Positions 60,994-64,000 of a DNA stretch of 64,000 nucleotides are shown in pieces (the first letter of the stretch is position 1; each line of letters opens with the position of its first letter). The notes beneath the pieces are model-generated. The model saw only the letters and a program-made list of their open reading frames with translations. It had not been told where the DNA came from and made no database searches. Origin of the DNA: Rhodoferax sp. (GTDB taxonomy: Bacteria; Pseudomonadota; Gammaproteobacteria; Burkholderiales; Burkholderiaceae_C); the NCBI RefSeq assembly GCF_030697375.1, contig NZ_JAUYQD010000002.1, positions 1-64,000 of the forward strand. Direction: 5' to 3'. The position numbers were made by a program, and so were the translations under genes.

Positions 60994-63930
60994 TTACAGC
61001 GTACGAGCAACTTCACGGATCTCAAAGAACTCCAACACGTCACCCTCTTGGATATCGTTGTAATTCTTGATATTCAAGCCGCATTCAAAGTTCTCGCGCA
61101 CTTCTTTGGCATCGTCCTTGAAACGCTTGAGCGAGTCCAATTCACCGGAGTAGATGACCATGTTGTTACGCAACAGACGCAGACGCGCGGTACGCCGCAC
61201 AATGCCGGCAGTGACCATACAACCGGCAATCGAACCGATCTTGGACACCTTGAACACCTGACGAATTTCGGCAGTACCGATAACTTCTTCCTTCTTGTCC
61301 GGTGTCAACATGCCCGACATGGCCAGTTTCAAATCATCAACCGCGTCATAAATGATGTCGTAGTAGCGAATGTCCACACCGTTGTTTTCAGCCAGCTTGC
61401 GTGCGCCTGCATCGGCACGGGTGTTGAAGCCAATGATGACCGCCTTGGAGGCAATCGCCAGATTCACATCCGACTCGCTGATGGCGCCAACGGCGGCGTA
61501 CACCAGTTGCACCTTGACCTCGTCCGTGGACAGTTTGAGCAAGGACTGCGCCAGCGCTTCTTGCGAACCCTGCACGTCGGCCTTGACGATGATGGGAACC
61601 ATCTTGACTTCGCCCGCAGAGATGTCCGAGAACATATTCTCCAGCTTGGCCGCTTGCTGCTTGGCCAACTTGGTATTGCGGAACTTGCCCGCACGGTAGG
61701 TGGAGATTTCGCGGGCACGGCGTTCGTCCGCCATCACCATGAACTCGTCACCGGCTTGCGGCACTTCCGTCAAGCCCTGGATTTCCACTGGAATCGAAGG
61801 ACCCGCGGTTTTGATGGTTTTTCCATTTTCGTCCAACATGGCACGTACACGGCCATAGGTCGAACCGGCCAACACGATATCGCCTGTTTTCAAGGTACCG
61901 GATTGCACCAAAATGGTTGCAACAGGGCCGCGTCCTTTGTCCAGACGCGCCTCGATCACCAGACCCTTGGCCATGGCGTCTACAGGCGCACGCAGCTCAA
62001 GCACTTCCGCTTGGAGCAATACCTGTTCAAGCAATTCATCAATACCTTGGCCGGTTTTGGCTGACACAGGAACGAACGGCGATTCACCGCCGAATTCTTC
62101 TGGCACCACCTCTTCCACCACCAACTCGTTCTTGACGCGCTCAGGATTGGCATCCGGCTTGTCAATCTTGTTGATAGCCACCACGATAGGCACGCCTGCC
62201 GCTTTGGCATGTTTAATGGCTTCTTTGGTCTGCGGCATCACGCCATCGTCGGCGGCCACCACCAAAATCACGATGTCGGTAGCCTTGGCGCCACGGGCAC
62301 GCATGGCCGTAAATGCCTCGTGACCAGGGGTATCCAGAAAAGACACCATGCCACGTGGCGTTTCCACGTGGTAGGCACCAATGTGCTGGGTAATACCACC
62401 GGCTTCACCCGAAGCCACTTTGGCGCGGCGAATGTAGTCCAGCAGCGAGGTCTTACCATGGTCCACGTGGCCCATCACCGTCACCACGGGAGCGCGCGGC
62501 AAGGATTCCGCATGCTGTTCAGACACTTCTTCGTCCGTAAATGCTTCAGGATCATCCAAGGCAGCAACCACCGCAGTGTGTCCCATTTCCTCCACCACAA
62601 TCATGGCGGTGTCTTGGTCCAAAGGCTGGTTGATCGTGACCATCTGGCCCAGCTTCATCAGGTGTTTGATCACCTCCGACGCTTTGACCGCCATCTTGTG
62701 GGCCAACTCGGCCACGGTAATGGTTTCAGGCACATGCACTTCGATGACGCGCGCCTCGACTGGAGCCGCTTGCACCCGTTGGTCGTCGCGGTCCCGGTCA
62801 TTGCTGCCGCGACGGCCGCGGGGGCCAGCGCGCCAATTGGTGCCACGGCCTGCGCCGGCACCGGTGTCGCCACGGGTTGGAATAGCTTTCTTCTTAGCTG
62901 GATCCCCCGCCCAACTGCTGGAGAGTTTGGCGGATTTCACTTCCTTACCAGCGCCCGCGCCATTGGCTGGTGTAGCAGCAGAGGCTCCAGGAGCACCAGG
63001 CTTGGCGGGTTTAGCCGCCACAGTTCCTGCAGCCGGCTTGTGCAAAGTACCCTTGATACCCGCTTTTGCCGCCTCAGCCCTAATTTCTTCAGGTTTCTTG
63101 ACAGGAGGTGGTGGCTTTCTGGCGGGAGCCGACATCATCAATCGAATGGCAGCCGCCTCAGCTTCTGCCTTGCGCCTGCGCTCACCCAAATCAGCGGCCC
63201 GGGCAAGCTCTTCGGCTGCACGAACTTTGGAATCAGCGGCCGCTTTTTCACTAGCCTGTTGCTGAGCCTTTGCCGCCACCTGGGCTTTTTCAGCCACTTC
63301 CAATGCCTTAACCGCTGCAGCCTCCGCCACGTTTTGCGTTTTTGTCACAGGAGGGGCGACTGGTTTAGCTTTTTCTGCTGCGGCTCGCGCTGCCGCTATT
63401 TCAGCCGCCTTGGCCGCAGCAGCTTCAGCCGCTTGGCGGGCTTTTGCTTCTTGCTCTTCACGCTCGCGTCGACGTTGTGCCAACTCTTCTTCCTGACGAC
63501 GGATCAGTTCCGCTTGACGTTGCGCCTCTTCCTCGCGGCGGACAAGTTCAGCGTTGTCAATGACAGACTGGGCTGGTACTTGAACAGGCATTTCTTGCTC
63601 GGCCACGTCAACAGGCTGATCCACGCCATCTTCACGCCGCACAAAGGTGCGCTTTTTACGCACTTCGACCTGGATCGTGCGCGCTTTCCCCGTGGAATCC
63701 GCCTGCTTGATCTCGGTGGTTTGCCGCTTTACCAAAGTAATCTTCTTGCGTTCCAGACTGGCGGTGCCATGGCTATTTTGCAAGTAGTTCAACAAGCTAT
63801 GTTTGTCGGCATCGGTCAGAACGTCGGAGGCAGCCGACTTGGCTACCCCGGCGGACTTCAACTGCTCAAGCAATGTATCGTTGGATTTTTTGAGTTCGAT
63901 TGCAAACTCGGCGACGGTCGTACTGGACAT
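60994..63930 (-). CDS. infB: Translation initiation factor IF-2
   Basis: A 978-residue GTPase that brings initiator tRNA to the 30S subunit. The N-terminus has the IF2_N domain ([20 protein letters not shown]). A long Ala/Glu/Lys/Arg-rich coiled region follows (about 130-270), then a second IF2_N-like domain (about 400-450). The G domain starts near 483 ([37 protein letters not shown]), followed by domains II-IV ending in [13 protein letters not shown] start at 63930. First visible gene of the infB-rbfA-truB-typA group. Confidence 0.97.
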   Translation of the reverse strand: MSSTTVAEFAIELKKSNDTLLEQLKSAGVAKSAASDVLTDADKHSLLNYLQNSHGTASLERKKITLVKRQTTEIKQADSTGKARTIQVEVRKKRTFVRREDGVDQPVDVAEQEMPVQVPAQSVIDNAELVRREEEAQRQAELIRRQEEELAQRRREREEQEAKARQAAEAAAAKAAEIAAARAAAEKAKPVAPPVTKTQNVAEAAAVKALEVAEKAQVAAKAQQQASEKAAADSKVRAAEELARAADLGERRRKAEAEAAAIRLMMSAPARKPPPPVKKPEEIRAEAAKAGIKGTLHKPAAGTVAAKPAKPGAPGASAATPANGAGAGKEVKSAKLSSSWAGDPAKKKAIPTRGDTGAGAGRGTNWRAGPRGRRGSNDRDRDDQRVQAAPVEARVIEVHVPETITVAELAHKMAVKASEVIKHLMKLGQMVTINQPLDQDTAMIVVEEMGHTAVVAALDDPEAFTDEEVSEQHAESLPRAPVVTVMGHVDHGKTSLLDYIRRAKVASGEAGGITQHIGAYHVETPRGMVSFLDTPGHEAFTAMRARGAKATDIVILVVAADDGVMPQTKEAIKHAKAAGVPIVVAINKIDKPDANPERVKNELVVEEVVPEEFGGESPFVPVSAKTGQGIDELLEQVLLQAEVLELRAPVDAMAKGLVIEARLDKGRGPVATILVQSGTLKTGDIVLAGSTYGRVRAMLDENGKTIKTAGPSIPVEIQGLTEVPQAGDEFMVMADERRAREISTYRAGKFRNTKLAKQQAAKLENMFSDISAGEVKMVPIIVKADVQGSQEALAQSLLKLSTDEVKVQLVYAAVGAISESDVNLAIASKAVIIGFNTRADAGARKLAENNGVDIRYYDIIYDAVDDLKLAMSGMLTPDKKEEVIGTAEIRQVFKVSKIGSIAGCMVTAGIVRRTARLRLLRNNMVIYSGELDSLKRFKDDAKEVRENFECGLNIKNYNDIQEGDVLEFFEIREVARTL

Positions 63931-64000
63931 TTGTTGTGTAACCTTTAGTTCGGCATAACAAGCCCTGCGGGCAATTGTTAGCCATCACTGAAATTTCGTT
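63931..64000. other. Region upstream of infB at the window edge
   Basis: Seventy bases that are too short to interpret. In most proteobacteria nusA lies here, upstream of infB on the same strand. A TGA stop in one minus frame could be its end, but nothing recognisable is visible. Confidence 0.3.

Noticed and set aside
62209..63948. 579-codon plus-strand frame opposite infB
   Set aside because: Antisense shadow of the IF-2 gene.

Overview
The window looks like a chromosomal segment of a betaproteobacterium of the Comamonadaceae (Rhodoferax/Albidiferax/Polaromonas-like). This rests on the housekeeping genes (guaB-guaA, ratA-rnfH, smpB, infB-rbfA-truB-typA, hrpA, argA), the GC-rich codon use, and short dispersed repeats of the kind I associate with that family. 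No rRNA, tRNA, CRISPR array or integrase gene was seen.

Layout. 1-17.5 kb (minus): a two-partner secretion locus in the order tpsB, SapC-like gene, tpsA. The tpsA adhesin frame is open for 4,967 codons and runs off the left edge. 17.77-19.9 kb (plus): a divergent PAS histidine kinase and OmpR-type regulator, separated from tpsB by a spacer with two symmetric motif sets. 20.4-24.2 kb (minus): tetR, membrane-fusion protein, FtsX-like permease and ABC ATPase, with overlapping stop and start codons and a perfect operator palindrome. 24.3-34.2 kb: an accessory zone around hrpA. A two-gene SMC-like ATPase/TOPRIM-like module lies between two copies of the hrpA 3' end. On the other side of hrpA are an AT-richer restriction-modification pair (nuclease fused to an XRE DNA-binding domain, diverging from a C5-cytosine methyltransferase) and a VapBC-type toxin-antitoxin pair.

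34.2-45.8 kb (plus): argA, then a LysR regulator, a UPF0317/DUF1445 (D-glutamate cyclase family) gene, a TRAP transporter with two binding proteins and a fused 5-oxoprolinase/hydantoinase. Together these suggest uptake and breakdown of D-glutamate or 5-oxoproline. A solitary family-3 binding protein follows. 45.8-46.8 kb is a decayed stretch with a MITE-like element and an internally deleted transporter pseudogene. 46.8-48.7 kb holds three genes with GyrI-like effector domains, the last fused to an AraC domain. 48.7-52 kb: guaA and guaB. 52-55.8 kb: DUF4124 protein, rnfH, ratA, smpB, and a lipoprotein/ECF sigma/anti-sigma operon. 55.8-64 kb (minus): HIBCH-like hydrolase, EamA exporter, typA, truB, rbfA and infB.

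The most unusual signals are two families of small dispersed repeats that sit inside coding genes without breaking them. One is about 55 bp and is read in hrpA and truB as a peptide containing SAQAA(I/M)K. The other is a nested hairpin with a constant internal loop and stems that differ between copies but stay complementary. Four such insertions lie in hrpA alone. The duplicated hrpA end around a candidate defence module, and the XRE-nuclease fusion, are the next most interesting features.
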